A DNA stretch of 64,000 nucleotides from CAIWHR01 sp963816925 (GTDB taxonomy: Bacteria > Pseudomonadota > Gammaproteobacteria > Burkholderiales > Casimicrobiaceae): the NCBI GenBank assembly GCA_963816925.1, contig CAWFMY010000005.1, forward strand, positions 1-64,000, in the 5' to 3' direction. A program made the position numbers and the translations under genes. Below the pieces are notes generated by a model. That model saw nothing but the letters and a program-made list of their open reading frames with translations. It did no database searches and had not been told where the DNA came from. This document shows, piece after piece, positions 20,060 to 29,630 of this stretch (position 1 is the first letter of the stretch; each line of letters starts with the position of its first letter).

Positions 20060-21757
20060 ATGAAGTCCTGGCCGTCCACCTTGCCGCCGCGCGCCGTCCT
20101 GTGGGCCGTGCTCGCCGCGATCACCGTGCTCTGGTTCGCCAATCTCGGCAGCCGCGAGCTCATGCATCCCGATGAAGGGCGTTATGCGGAAATCGCGCGC
20201 GAAATGGCGGTCAGCCACGATTGGGTGACGCCGCGCCTCAACGGTCTCAAGTATTTCGAGAAGCCGCCATTCCAGTACTGGGTGACGGCCATCGCGTTTC
20301 GCCTGTTCGGCTTCCACGAATGGGCCGCGCGCCTGTGGCCGGCCCTCGCTGGATGGCTCGGGGTCGTCGCCATCGGCGCCGCCGGGTGTGCGCTCGGCGG
20401 CCGCGCGCTGGGAGCGTTCGCCGGCATCGCCCTCGCCGGCACGCTGTGGCATGCCGGCATGGCGCAGATCCTGACACTCGACTCGGGACTCGCGTTCTTT
20501 CTGACGCTCGCGTTCGCCGCTTTCGTGATCGCCCAGCGGCCCGGCACCGCCGATCGGACCCGCCACGCGTGGATGCTGCTCACGTGGGCGGCCATGGCAG
20601 GCGCGACCTTGTCGAAGGGGCCGATCGGCATCGTGCTGCCGCTGGGAACGCTCGTCGCCTACACGTTTCTCAACTGGGACTTCGGGATCTGGCGCCGGTT
20701 GCACATCATGACGGGTTTCGCGCTCTTTCTCCTCCTGACCGCGCCGTGGTTCATCCAGGTGGCGAATGCCAACCACGAATTCCTGAAGTTCTTCTTCGTC
20801 CACGAGCAATTCCAGCGGTTCCTGTCCGAAGACCACCAGCGCACCGGTCAGTGGTATTACTTCATTCCGCTCGCGGCCGCCGGCAGCTTGCCGTGGCTGG
20901 TCGTGCTGACCATGGGCGCCCGCGCGACGTGGCAGGATGGCGGCGCCGCCAAGCGGATCTTTTCGTGGCGGCGATTGGCGCTCGTCTGGGCCGGGTTCGT
21001 GTTCGTGTTCTTCAGCCTGTCGGGGTCGAAGCTTCCGTCCTATATCCTGCCGATGTTCGGACCGCTGGCGCTGGTGGCCGGCGACCTGCTGCTGAATCAG
21101 AAGGCCGAGCAGCTGTCGAAACAGGCGCTGCCGGGGGCGATCGTCATCAGCGTCGTCGCCCTCGCGCTGCTCTTCGGTTACGACCAAATCGTCGCACGCC
21201 TCGCGGACGGCCCCCAGCCCGTCGAAATCCTCGCGGCCTTCGGTCCCTGGGTGAAGACGGCGCTTGTCATCGCCGCTGCCGGCGCCGTCGCGGCCGCCAT
21301 CGCGTTGCGGCAGGCGGAGAAAGTGCCCGTGGCGCGCTTCTGGGGAACGTCCTTCCTCGCGGTCTCGACGCTTGCTGCGGTCGCTCTTGCGGTCGCGGGA
21401 TTCGAGGCGTTCAGCCCGACGCGCTCGGCATCGGCTATCCTCCGGGCGGCGCAGGCCGCCGCGCCGTTCAACCCCCGCGCGCCCATCTACCAGATCGCGA
21501 TGTACGACCAGACCATTCCGTTTTACCTCCGCCGCACGACCACGCTGGTGGCCTTCCGGGACGAGCTCGCCCTCGGGATCGATGCCGAGCCCCATCTTCA
21601 GATTCCGACCCTCGGCGAGTGGATCGAGAGGTGGCAGGCGCCCGCCGAAAGCTACGCCGTGCTGCCGCCCAGGCTTTACGAAGATCTCGCCGCCGCCGGC
21701 GTCCCGATGCGCGTGCTCGCGCGCGATTCTCGCCGTGTCATCGTGAGTCGACTGTGA
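20060..21757 (+). CDS. arnT: lipid A 4-amino-4-deoxy-L-arabinose transferase, ArnT-like
   Basis: A 565-residue GT-C (GT83) glycosyltransferase that moves L-Ara4N from undecaprenyl phosphate to lipid A on the periplasmic side of the inner membrane. The catalytic loop motif HPDEGRYAEIAREM (~35-48) and EKPPFQYW (~67) are intact, with about 12 membrane helices and a C-terminal periplasmic domain. Start at 20060 (MKSWPSTLPP), which puts the first helix at residue ~12. The stop overlaps the next gene (GTGA). It is first in the plus-strand arn operon, unlike E. coli where arnT is internal. Confidence 0.92.
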   Translation: MKSWPSTLPPRAVLWAVLAAITVLWFANLGSRELMHPDEGRYAEIAREMAVSHDWVTPRLNGLKYFEKPPFQYWVTAIAFRLFGFHEWAARLWPALAGWLGVVAIGAAGCALGGRALGAFAGIALAGTLWHAGMAQILTLDSGLAFFLTLAFAAFVIAQRPGTADRTRHAWMLLTWAAMAGATLSKGPIGIVLPLGTLVAYTFLNWDFGIWRRLHIMTGFALFLLLTAPWFIQVANANHEFLKFFFVHEQFQRFLSEDHQRTGQWYYFIPLAAAGSLPWLVVLTMGARATWQDGGAAKRIFSWRRLALVWAGFVFVFFSLSGSKLPSYILPMFGPLALVAGDLLLNQKAEQLSKQALPGAIVISVVALALLFGYDQIVARLADGPQPVEILAAFGPWVKTALVIAAAGAVAAAIALRQAEKVPVARFWGTSFLAVSTLAAVALAVAGFEAFSPTRSASAILRAAQAAAPFNPRAPIYQIAMYDQTIPFYLRRTTTLVAFRDELALGIDAEPHLQIPTLGEWIERWQAPAESYAVLPPRLYEDLAAAGVPMRVLARDSRRVIVSRL

Positions 21758-22125
21758 CGTCCGCCGCATTCGCACTGTTGTTGACCGGCGTCCTGCTCAA
21801 TGCGGCGGCGCAACTGCTCCTGAAGGCCGGCACCAACGCGCTCGGCGTCATCACGCTGTCGCGCGACACCTGGCCCGACACGCTGACGCGGATGGCGACG
21901 CAAGGCCACTTCGTCATGGGCGCCGCGTGCTACGTGCTGTCGCTGTTCGTCTGGATCCTCGGCCTCTCGCGCGTGCCGGTCTCGGTCGCCTATCCGCTCC
22001 TTTCGATCGGCTACGTCATCAACGCGATCGCGGCGCACTACCTCTTCGGCGAGGCCGTCACCACGACGAAATGGCTGGGCATCGGCTTCATCGTCATCGG
22101 TGTCTGGCTTCTCGCGAGGGGCTGA
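21754..22125 (+). CDS. arnE: SMR-type undecaprenyl-phosphate-L-Ara4N flippase subunit (ArnE-like)
   Basis: A 123-residue four-helix protein of the DMT/SMR fold (start LLLTGVLLNAAAQLLLKAG, end IGFIVIGVWLL). GTG start at 21754 overlaps the arnT stop by 4 bp. In E. coli ArnE and ArnF together flip undecaprenyl-phosphate-L-Ara4N to the periplasm. Only one subunit is encoded in this operon, so it may act as a homodimer or pair with one of the two SMR-like proteins encoded near 55.4-56.2 kb (inference). The VSVAYPLLSIGYV motif supports the ArnE/F subfamily. Confidence 0.85.
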   Translation: MTSAAFALLLTGVLLNAAAQLLLKAGTNALGVITLSRDTWPDTLTRMATQGHFVMGAACYVLSLFVWILGLSRVPVSVAYPLLSIGYVINAIAAHYLFGEAVTTTKWLGIGFIVIGVWLLARG

Positions 22126-22141
22126 AGGCCACCTTTACGCG

Positions 22142-23281
22142 ATGGGCGCGCTTCCCTATCTCAAGTTCGCCGGCCCCCTGCTCGACGAGGCCACCGTCGC
22201 CGGCGTGGCCGATGTCCTGCGGTCGGGCCACCTCGCGAGCGGCCCATGGGTGCGCCGGTTCGAGGACTCGCTGTCCGAATTCTGCGGCGACCGGCCGGTG
22301 CGCGTTCTGACCTCCGCCACCGCCGCCGTCGAAGTCGCGTTGCAGCTTGCGGACATCGGTCCCGGCGACGAGGTGATCACCTGCGCACAGAGCTTTTTCA
22401 CGGTCCTCAACATGATCGTCAAGGTCGGCGCCACGCCGGTGTTCGTCGACTGCGACCTCGTCACGCGCAATCTCGACCTCGACGCGGTCGAAGCGGCGAT
22501 CACGCCGCGCACTCGCGCAATCATGCCGACGCATTGGCCGGGCTCGCTTCCCGACCTCGACCGCCTCTACGCGCTTGCGCGCGCCCGAAAGCTGCGCGTG
22601 ATCGAGGACGCCGCGCTCGTCATGGGCTCCCGATGGAAAGGGCGCAACGTCGGCGCGATCGGCGATCTCGTCACGTTCAGCTTCCATCCGAACAAGAACA
22701 TCACGTCGATCGAAGGCGGCGCACTGGTCGTCAACGACGCGGCCGAAGCCGCGCGCGTCGAGTCGCTTCGGTTCCACGGAATCGTCTACCTCCCGGACCG
22801 CACGCGCGACGTCGCCTTTCCCGGCGGCAAGTTCAACCTGCCCGACGTCAACGCGCGCATCGGCCATGCCCAGCTCCTGCAGTTGCCGGCGTTCCTCGAA
22901 ACGCGTCGCACATTGGCCGAACGGTATTTCGAGCGCTTCGCGACCGATCCCGGCTGCGTGCTTCCGCCGCGCCCGCAGCCGGGCGACGGCCAGTCCTGGA
23001 ACATGTGGAGCGTGCTGCTGCCGCTCACGCAACTCGCCATCGACCGCCGGCAATTCCGCGACGCGCTCGAGGCCCGCGGCATCGGGACCGGTGTATCGTA
23101 CGAGGCGCTGCACCTGTCCACGCTCGGCCGCAGGCACGGCGGAAGGGAAGGTCAGTTTCCGAACACCGAGCGCATTTCGCGAGAGACGGTGACCTTGCCG
23201 CTGCACGCCGCGATGACCGTCTCCGACGTCGACCGGGTGGCCGCCGCGGCGGCGGAAGTCATCGCGGCGGCGCGCGCCTGA
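22142..23281 (+). CDS. arnB: UDP-4-amino-4-deoxy-L-arabinose aminotransferase
   Basis: A 379-residue PLP enzyme of the DegT/DnrJ/EryC1 family that converts UDP-4-keto-pentose to UDP-L-Ara4N. The Schiff-base Lys lies in FSFHPNKNITSIEGG, and IEDAALVMGS carries the PLP-binding Asp. Start at 22142 (MGALPYLKFAGP) because family members begin just before this FxxPxxxE segment; a start at 22100 would overlap arnE. Its position right after the flippase and before arnC supports the assignment. Confidence 0.93.
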   Translation: MGALPYLKFAGPLLDEATVAGVADVLRSGHLASGPWVRRFEDSLSEFCGDRPVRVLTSATAAVEVALQLADIGPGDEVITCAQSFFTVLNMIVKVGATPVFVDCDLVTRNLDLDAVEAAITPRTRAIMPTHWPGSLPDLDRLYALARARKLRVIEDAALVMGSRWKGRNVGAIGDLVTFSFHPNKNITSIEGGALVVNDAAEAARVESLRFHGIVYLPDRTRDVAFPGGKFNLPDVNARIGHAQLLQLPAFLETRRTLAERYFERFATDPGCVLPPRPQPGDGQSWNMWSVLLPLTQLAIDRRQFRDALEARGIGTGVSYEALHLSTLGRRHGGREGQFPNTERISRETVTLPLHAAMTVSDVDRVAAAAAEVIAAARA

Positions 23282-23293
23282 CCCCACTATCCG

Positions 23294-24280
23294 ATGAACG
23301 CCGCGCCCACGCTCTCGGTCGTGATCCCCGTCTTCAACGAGGAGGCCGGCCTGCCGGCGCTGTTCGAGCGACTCTATCCGGCCCTCGATGCGCTCGGGAT
23401 CGCCTACGAAGTCATCTTCGTGAACGACGGCAGCCGCGACCGCTCCGCGGCGCTGCTGCGCGAGCAGTGGGAGCGCCGCCGCGACGTCACGCGCGTCGTG
23501 CTGTTCAACGCGAATTACGGCCAGCATACGGCGATCGTCGCCGGGTTCGAGCGTTGCCGTGGCGAGCGCGTCGTCACGCTGGATGCCGACCTGCAGAATC
23601 CGCCGGAGGAAATCGCGAAGCTGCTCGCGGCGATGGACGCGGGGCACGACTACGTCGGCGGCGTGCGCCGCACCCGCGAGGATTCGTTGTGGCGGCGGGT
23701 CGCATCGCGCGCGATGAACCGGCTGCGCGAGCGCATCACGAGAATCCGAATGACCGACCAGGGCTGCATGCTGCGCGCGTACAGCCGCGAGATCGCCGCC
23801 GCGGTCGCCGCGAGCCGCGAGATCAGCACCTACATTCCCGCGCTCGCGTACACGTTCGCCGCGAATCCGACCGAGGTCGAGGTCGCGCACGAAGAGCGCG
23901 CTGCCGGAGAGTCCAAGTATTCGCTCTACAAGCTGATTCGCCTCAACTTCGACCTCATCACCGGTTTTTCTCTGGTACCGCTGCAGCTCTTCTCGATGTT
24001 CGGGATGCTGGTGTCGCTGCTGGCGCTCGCCACGTACGTGATCGTCATCGCGTACCGGCTCGCCATCTCCGACTGGCACGACGTCGCAACGCTTTACGTG
24101 TTGTGGGACCGCGACATCCTCGCATTCTTCCTGATCGGGATGCTGCTCTTCGGCCTCGGCCTCGTCGGCGAGTACGTCGGCCGCATCTACCAGCAGGTGC
24201 GCGAGCGGCCGCACTACACCGTGCGTGCGGTGCTGGACGGCGACGAGGAAACGATGGATCGTGACGTGCCCCCGCAATGA
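23294..24280 (+). CDS. arnC: undecaprenyl-phosphate 4-deoxy-4-formamido-L-arabinose transferase
   Basis: A 328-residue GT2 enzyme that attaches the formylated sugar to undecaprenyl phosphate at the inner membrane. Catalytic acidic motifs VNDGSRDRS and DADLQNPPEE, plus the QxxRW-like region SKYSLYKLIRL, are present, and two C-terminal membrane helices (about 235-260 and 275-300) anchor it. The stop overlaps the formyltransferase start by 4 bp (ATGA). Confidence 0.94.
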   Translation: MNAAPTLSVVIPVFNEEAGLPALFERLYPALDALGIAYEVIFVNDGSRDRSAALLREQWERRRDVTRVVLFNANYGQHTAIVAGFERCRGERVVTLDADLQNPPEEIAKLLAAMDAGHDYVGGVRRTREDSLWRRVASRAMNRLRERITRIRMTDQGCMLRAYSREIAAAVAASREISTYIPALAYTFAANPTEVEVAHEERAAGESKYSLYKLIRLNFDLITGFSLVPLQLFSMFGMLVSLLALATYVIVIAYRLAISDWHDVATLYVLWDRDILAFFLIGMLLFGLGLVGEYVGRIYQQVRERPHYTVRAVLDGDEETMDRDVPPQ

Positions 24281-25208
24281 CCCGCGCCGTCGTCTTCGCC
24301 TACCACAATGTCGGCGTCCGCTGCCTCAAGGTCCTGCTGGCGCACGGGGTCGACATCACGCTCGTGGTCACCCACGCCGACGATCCGCGCGAGACGCATT
24401 GGTTCGATTCGGTCGCGGCAACGGCCGCCGACTACGGGATCGCGACCGCCATGCCGGAAGATCCCAACGCCGCGGGACATCGTGGCGCAGGTCGCGGCCG
24501 TGCGCGCCCGATTTCCTGTTCTCGTTCTACTACCGGAAGATGCTGGGCGCGCCGCTTCTGGCCTTGCCGACGCGTGGCGCGCTCAACCTGCATGGATCGC
24601 TCCTGCCCCGGTTTCGCGGACGCGCGCCCGTCAACTGGGCGGTCCTCGAGGGCGCGCGCGAAACGGGCGCAACCTTGCACTACATGACGACGAAGCCGGA
24701 TGACGGCGATATCGTCGCGCAGACGCCCGTCCCCATCCTGCCCGATGACACCGCGCGCGAGGTGTTCGACAAGGTGACCGTCGCGGCCGAGCTGACGCTC
24801 GATCGCGCGCTGCCCGCCTTGATCGCCGGCAACGCGCCGCGACGGCCGCAGGATCCTGCGCGGGGAAGCTACCGCGGGGGCCGCCGACCGGAAGACGGCG
24901 TCATCGACTGGACGCGCGATGCGGGCACGATCCACAATCTGGTCCGCGCCGTGGCGCCACCGTATCCGGGCGCGTTCACCGCCGTCGGCGGCGTTCCGGC
25001 GCGGATCCTGCGCACGCGCGTCGCGCCGGGTGCGTCGCCGCCGACGCTTGCCCCGACGCTTGCGGTGCAGGACGCGCATCTCGTCGCGCGCTGCGGCGGC
25101 GGCGGACTGCTGAACGTCATGATGCTGGAACTCGAAGGCGTCGTCGTCCCTCCACCCTCGTTCGCCGCGCGCTTCGGCGCAGCGCCCATTTCGCTTGGCC
25201 GCGCGTAA
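24277..25208 (+). CDS. arnA: UDP-L-Ara4N formyltransferase (ArnA N-terminal half as separate gene; two frameshifts)
   Basis: This enzyme N-formylates UDP-L-Ara4N using 10-formyl-tetrahydrofolate. The frame from 24277 (MTRAVVFAYHNVGVRCLKVL) gives way near 24475 to DIVAQVAAVR and near 24505 to PDFLFSFYYRKML, which continues to the stop at 25208. Each shift is repaired by removing one G. The merged product is ~310 residues with the formyl-transfer motifs NLHGSLLPRFRGRAP (catalytic Asn/His) and DDGDIVAQ. In E. coli this domain is fused to the UDP-GlcA dehydrogenase; here the two are separate genes with another gene between, an arrangement also known from Burkholderia. The frameshifts are probably sequence errors, as the rest of the operon is intact. 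Confidence 0.85.
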
Positions 25209-25212
25209 TCGC

Positions 25213-25873
25213 ATGGAACGCGCCGACGAAGCCGCCGACGCTCGACCACCGGGGGCTCGCCAAGAACCGGATAGAGGCGCTCGCGGACGGGATCTTCGCC
25301 GTGGCGATGACCCTGCTCGTCCTCGACATCAAGTCGCCCGTGAATCTCAGGATCGACACGACCGCCGGGCTCATCGAATACCTCGCCACGCTCGAGCACA
25401 GCTTCGCGATGTATGCGATCAGCTTTGTCGTGCTCGCGATCTTCTGGATTGCCCATCACGTCCTGTTCCATTACATCCGCCATGTCGACCGCCGGCTGCT
25501 GTGGATGAACATGGCGTTCCTGCTGCTCGTGACGTTCGTCCCGTTCTCGACCGACCTCCTCGGCGATCACGGCCACCTGACCCTGCCGGTCTTCGTCTAC
25601 GGCCTCAATCTCATCGCGCTGGGCGCGTTGCTGGCGCTCCAGTTGCGCTACCTGGGCGCGCATCCGGCGATGGCGGCGGCCGACCTCACCCCGTCCGTGG
25701 CCACGGAGATGCGGAACGAAGTCTGGGTCTACGGCGCCATTCCGTTGCTGTCGATGGCCATCTCGCTCTACAGCCCGCGCATCGGCATGTACAGTTACCT
25801 GCTGCTCGCCATTCCCACGTTCGCCCCGAGCCGCCTCGACCGCCTGCTGCATCCGCCGGAACGAGCGCAATAA
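25213..25873 (+). CDS. TMEM175/DUF1211 family putative potassium channel (one frameshift)
   Basis: About 219 residues once one base is removed from the GGGGG run at 25251-25255. The ATG at 25213 (MERADEAADA) then joins the diagnostic motif R-I-E-A-L-A-D-G-I-F-A-V-A-M of helix 1, the RxxxFSD-like selectivity element of bacterial TMEM175 K+ channels, where Ala-Asp replaces Ser-Asp. Without the correction translation would begin inside the motif at 25301. Five or six membrane helices follow. It is inserted between the two arnA halves in the same direction. A link to lipid A modification is not established; it may balance charge or simply be a passenger. Confidence 0.75.
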
Positions 25874-25894
25874 CAACACCCCTTCCGAAGAACC

Positions 25895-26938
25895 ATGAGA
25901 AAAATCCTGATCCTCGGCATCAACGGCTTCATCGGCCACCACCTGTCGCGGCGCATCCTCGACACCACGGATTGGGACGTCTACGGGATGGACATGCAGA
26001 CGGACCGCATTGCCGACCTGATGCCCGAGAAACGCTTCCACTTCTTCGAGGGCGACATCACGATCAACAAGGAGTGGATCGAGTACCACATCAAGAAGTG
26101 CGACACCGTCCTGCCGCTGGTCGCGATCGCGACGCCGGCGACTTATGTGCGCGAGCCGCTGCGCGTGTTCGAGCTCGATTTCGAGGCGAACCTGCCGATC
26201 GTCCGCGCCTGCGTGCGTTACGGGAAGCGCATCGTGTTCCCGTCGACGTCCGAGGTCTACGGAATGTGCCGCGACGCCGAATTCGACCCCGAGCGCTCCG
26301 AGCTCGTGCTGGGGCCGATCAACAAGCCGCGCTGGATCTACGCCTGCGCCAAGCAGCTGATGGACCGGGTCATCCACGCGTACGGCCAGCAGGAAGGCCT
26401 CGATTACACGCTGTTTCGCCCGTTCAACTGGATCGGCGCCGGGCTCGATTCGATCAACGCGCCGAAGGAAGGCAGCTCGCGCGTCATTACCCAGTTCCTC
26501 GGTCACATCGTCCGTGGCGAAGCGATCAAGCTGGTCGACGGTGGCACGCAGAAGCGCACGTTCACCTACATCGACGACGGCATCGACGCGCTGGTCAAGA
26601 TCATCGCCAACGCGGGCGGCGTTGCATCCGGCCACATCTACAACGTTGGCAATCCGCGGAATAATTTCTCGGTGCGCGAGCTCGCGGCAATGATGCTGAA
26701 GCTGGCACTCACCTATCCCGAGTATCGCGACTCCGCCGCCTGCGTCAAGATCGTCGAGACCACCTCCACCGAATATTACGGAGAGGGCTACCAGGACGTG
26801 CAGAACCGCGTGCCGATGATCGCCAATACCTGCGCCGACCTCGACTGGAAGCCGACAGTGCCGATGGACGAAGCGTTGAAACGCATCTTCGACGCCTATC
26901 GCGGGCAGGTCGCCGAAGCGCGGCAGCTCGTGGAATAG
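25895..26938 (+). CDS. arnA: UDP-glucuronate oxidative decarboxylase (ArnA C-terminal half as separate gene)
   Basis: A 347-residue extended-SDR enzyme that oxidises and decarboxylates UDP-glucuronate to UDP-4-keto-pentose, the first committed step to L-Ara4N. The NAD motif GINGFIGHHL (~8-17), the catalytic Ser/Thr in PSTSEVYG, Tyr-x3-Lys in YACAKQ and the decarboxylase-specific Arg in TQKRTFTYIDDGI are intact. The stop is immediately followed by the arnD ATG (TAGATG). Confidence 0.95.
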   Translation: MRKILILGINGFIGHHLSRRILDTTDWDVYGMDMQTDRIADLMPEKRFHFFEGDITINKEWIEYHIKKCDTVLPLVAIATPATYVREPLRVFELDFEANLPIVRACVRYGKRIVFPSTSEVYGMCRDAEFDPERSELVLGPINKPRWIYACAKQLMDRVIHAYGQQEGLDYTLFRPFNWIGAGLDSINAPKEGSSRVITQFLGHIVRGEAIKLVDGGTQKRTFTYIDDGIDALVKIIANAGGVASGHIYNVGNPRNNFSVRELAAMMLKLALTYPEYRDSAACVKIVETTSTEYYGEGYQDVQNRVPMIANTCADLDWKPTVPMDEALKRIFDAYRGQVAEARQLVE

Positions 26939-27871
26939 ATGCGCATCGCCCTCAAGATCGACGTCGACACGCTGCGCGGCACCCGCGAGGGCGTTCCCAA
27001 TCTCGTCACGCTGCTGCGCAAGCACAACGTCGGCGCGACGTTCCTCTTCACGCTCGGCCCCGACCACACCGGACGCGCCATCAAGCGCGTGTTCCGACCC
27101 GGTTTCTACGGCAAGGTCCGGCGCACATCCGTGGTTCGCCACTACGGCGTGCGGACGCTCCTCTATGGAACGGTGCTGCCGGGCCCCGACATCGGCCGGC
27201 GCGCCGCGGATGTGCTGAAGGCTGTTGCCGACGCCGGATTCGAGACGGGCGTCCATACGTGGGACCACGTGCGCTGGCAGGACGGGGTCGCCGACGCCGA
27301 CGCCGAATGGACGAAGCGCGAAATGGAGCGCGCCTGCGAGCGCTACACGGAAATCTTCGGCGCGGCGCCGTTGACGCACGGCGCCGCCGGCTGGCAGATG
27401 AATGTCCACGCGCTGCGGCTCACCCAGCGCATGGGATTCGAATACTGCTCCGACGGCCGTGGCGCCTATCCCCACCTTCCGGTGTGGAACGCCGAGCTGA
27501 TACGGTGCCCGCAACTGCCGACCACGCTCCCGACGATGGACGAGCTGATCGGCGTCGACGGCATCACCGAGGATAACGTCGCGGCGCACCTGCTCGCGCT
27601 GACCCGCGAGCCGCGGACCGCCGGGCATGTGTTCACGCTGCACGCCGAGCTCGAGGGTCTGCGCCTCGCGCACGCGTTCGAGCAGCTCCTCGCAGGCTGG
27701 CAGGCGCAGGGCTGGTCGCTCGGCACCACCCGCGCGCTGTACGAAACCCTGCAGCCGATGGCGCTGCCGCGCTGCGAAGTCGCATTGGGCACGGTGGCTG
27801 GCCGCAGCGGCACGCTGCTGGTCCAGGGAGGGGAATTCCTGGGTGACGTAGACTTGGCGGCCGCGGCGTGA
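26939..27871 (+). CDS. arnD: 4-deoxy-4-formamido-L-arabinose-phosphoundecaprenol deformylase
   Basis: A 310-residue NodB/polysaccharide-deacetylase-fold enzyme that removes the formyl group after transfer to undecaprenyl phosphate, trapping the sugar before flipping. The metal-binding motif KIDVDT (~6-11), the GVHTWDHVRWQD His pair and the HGAAGWQMN catalytic region match ArnD. It abuts the dehydrogenase gene directly, with no gap, and closes the arn operon; bcp follows 31 bp later. Confidence 0.95.
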   Translation: MRIALKIDVDTLRGTREGVPNLVTLLRKHNVGATFLFTLGPDHTGRAIKRVFRPGFYGKVRRTSVVRHYGVRTLLYGTVLPGPDIGRRAADVLKAVADAGFETGVHTWDHVRWQDGVADADAEWTKREMERACERYTEIFGAAPLTHGAAGWQMNVHALRLTQRMGFEYCSDGRGAYPHLPVWNAELIRCPQLPTTLPTMDELIGVDGITEDNVAAHLLALTREPRTAGHVFTLHAELEGLRLAHAFEQLLAGWQAQGWSLGTTRALYETLQPMALPRCEVALGTVAGRSGTLLVQGGEFLGDVDLAAAA

Positions 27872-27902
27872 CGCGGCGCCGCATCCCGCAAGGAGCACAA
27901 CG

Positions 27903-28355
27903 ATGGTTGGAAAGAAAGTCGCCGATTTCGAAGCGCCCGCCACCGACGGGACGTTCAAGCTGTCCGCCCACAAGGGGCACGCGGTCGTGCTCTATTTCTA
28001 TCCGAAGGACAACACGCCGGGCTGCACGACCGAAGGCACGGATTTCCGCGACCTGCACTCGAAATTCGCGAAGCTGGGGGCCGTTGTCGTGGGCGTGTCG
28101 CGCGACAGCCTCAAATCGCATGAGAACTTCAAGGCGAAGTTCGAGTTTCCGTTCGAGCTCATTTCGGATGCCGACGAAAAGCTGTGCGCGCAGTTCGACG
28201 TCATCAAGATGAAGAACATGTACGGCAAGAAGGTCCGCGGCATCGAACGCTCGACGTTCCTGATCGGCCCCGACGGCAAGCTCGCCCGCGAGTGGAGAAA
28301 AGTGAAGGTCGACGGCCACGCTGCGGAAGTGCTCGCCGCGGTGAAGGCGCTGTAG
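27903..28355 (+). CDS. bcp: thiol peroxidase, BCP/PrxQ family peroxiredoxin
   Basis: A 150-residue cytoplasmic peroxiredoxin that reduces hydroperoxides. The peroxidatic Cys is in PKDNTPGCTTEG (~40-51). The usual resolving Cys five residues later is absent (Gly-Thr follow); a second Cys occurs in KLCAQFDV (~98), so it is either a 1-Cys form or an atypical 2-Cys form. A purine-rich RBS (AAGGAG) precedes the ATG. It lies 31 bp downstream of arnD and may be read through from the arn operon. The 168 bp after it, to the convergent beta-helix gene, show no gene. Confidence 0.93.
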   Translation: MVGKKVADFEAPATDGTFKLSAHKGHAVVLYFYPKDNTPGCTTEGTDFRDLHSKFAKLGAVVVGVSRDSLKSHENFKAKFEFPFELISDADEKLCAQFDVIKMKNMYGKKVRGIERSTFLIGPDGKLAREWRKVKVDGHAAEVLAAVKAL

Positions 28356-28523
28356 AAACGGCGAGAGCGAAGGTCGATGTCGGCGACGGCACACCGCGCT
28401 CCCTGGCGCGTACGCACATGACCGGATGCCCCGCGCCGGCGGTGGCGCACATCCGAACCAGATGAAATGCTGTGCCGATCGTGCCGTCTTTACCAGAAGT
28501 CGGGGCTCTTCTGGATCGGCGGC

Positions 28524-29630
28524 TCAATCCCCGAAAGTGGCATTCTTCGCGTAACACCCGCCAACTTCATTGATGCTATGGGCGATATTGTTGCCAAGCG
28601 AGATTATCACTGGCACCGGGTTATCGCATTTCAAGTCGCCCTGCAGATTCGCATGGATCGTGTTCGCGCTAAGTCGCGTCTGGAACGTCGTGCCGGGTAT
28701 CACGTCGCGAAAGATCCCGGCACCGCTATTCCGGTGCACGGCGTTCTCGGAGGCAGCGGCATCGGTGTCGCCCTGAATCCATACCCCGTTGCCCCCGTTG
28801 TCGTTGATCGCGTTGCGCGTCAGCATGGCGGCCGCAACACCTGCCCCCGCGGTAGCCGCGAACCCGTCCTGGCCGTTGCTTGACATGATGCTGCGCTCGA
28901 CGACAATCGTGATCGTCGCGCCGGCTAGTGTAGCGGCACCGATCCCCTTGCCGTCGTTGTGCGCGAAGATGCTGTCGACGACTGTTGCCAGTGCGCCGAT
29001 GCTTCCCGACGTCGGGGCGAAACTGAATCCGTCGCCTCCATTGTGCTCGCTGCGCACATGATCGAGCACCGCGTATACCAGGTCGCCGACGACAACCACA
29101 CCGCTGCCCGCGTTGTCGCGAACGATGGTGTCCAGCACGATCATTTCGGCGCCGGCGGCGTTGTGCGAGATGCCCGCGACGCCCATTCCGGAGACGACAC
29201 AATTCTCGATACGCACGCGTGCCCCCGCCTGCAGGAAGATGCCTCTGTTCCCCCCTTGGCCGTTGATCGACAAACCGCGCAGCACGACGATCGCACCGGG
29301 CGCATTTACCGTGACGCCATCGAAACCGGAAAAAACACTGATACCGGCGTAGATGCCCGAGGGAGCGATGAGCGATACTGACTTGGTGATGGTCACCGAA
29401 CCGTAGCCAGCGGAATCGAGAACGACGACTTCGCCGCCGGAATTCGTCACGCCGATGGCTTCGCTGAACGCGCGGCACGGTTTGGCAATCGAGCAGTTGA
29501 ACGCCGTGTTGCCCGGCAAACCATTGGAGGCGACAAACGTGCGCTGCGCCGCGGCGTTCGCGGCAGGCGCAAATGCGACGGCAAATGCCGATACGGCGAT
29601 GCAAAGCGACAGTGACGATAGGCGAAGCAT
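28524..29630 (-). CDS. secreted right-handed parallel beta-helix protein 1
   Basis: A 368-residue protein with a Sec signal peptide (cleaved about AANAAAQR) followed by a pectate-lyase-like repeat region. Successive short strands and turns of the type GxxIxxNxxxxNxGxG (for example IRDNAGSGVVVVGD-like rungs, HNGGDGFSF, NDNGGNGVWI) predict roughly ten beta-helix coils. Two Cys pairs (FNCSIAKPC; DLKC ... GGCYAK) may form disulfides. No lyase active-site residues can be assigned, so it may be an adhesin or non-catalytic binder. ATG at 29630 follows GGGGGACC. Its paralogue lies at 31401-32483, and phoH sits between them. Confidence 0.82.
   Translation of the reverse strand: MLRLSSLSLCIAVSAFAVAFAPAANAAAQRTFVASNGLPGNTAFNCSIAKPCRAFSEAIGVTNSGGEVVVLDSAGYGSVTITKSVSLIAPSGIYAGISVFSGFDGVTVNAPGAIVVLRGLSINGQGGNRGIFLQAGARVRIENCVVSGMGVAGISHNAAGAEMIVLDTIVRDNAGSGVVVVGDLVYAVLDHVRSEHNGGDGFSFAPTSGSIGALATVVDSIFAHNDGKGIGAATLAGATITIVVERSIMSSNGQDGFAATAGAGVAAAMLTRNAINDNGGNGVWIQGDTDAAASENAVHRNSGAGIFRDVIPGTTFQTRLSANTIHANLQGDLKCDNPVPVIISLGNNIAHSINEVGGCYAKNATFGD

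Noticed and set aside
25195..26664. 489-residue plus-strand frame across the TMEM175-like and decarboxylase genes
   Set aside because: Only its first residues belong to the TMEM175-like gene before a one-base error; the remainder is an out-of-frame shadow of the UDP-glucuronate decarboxylase.
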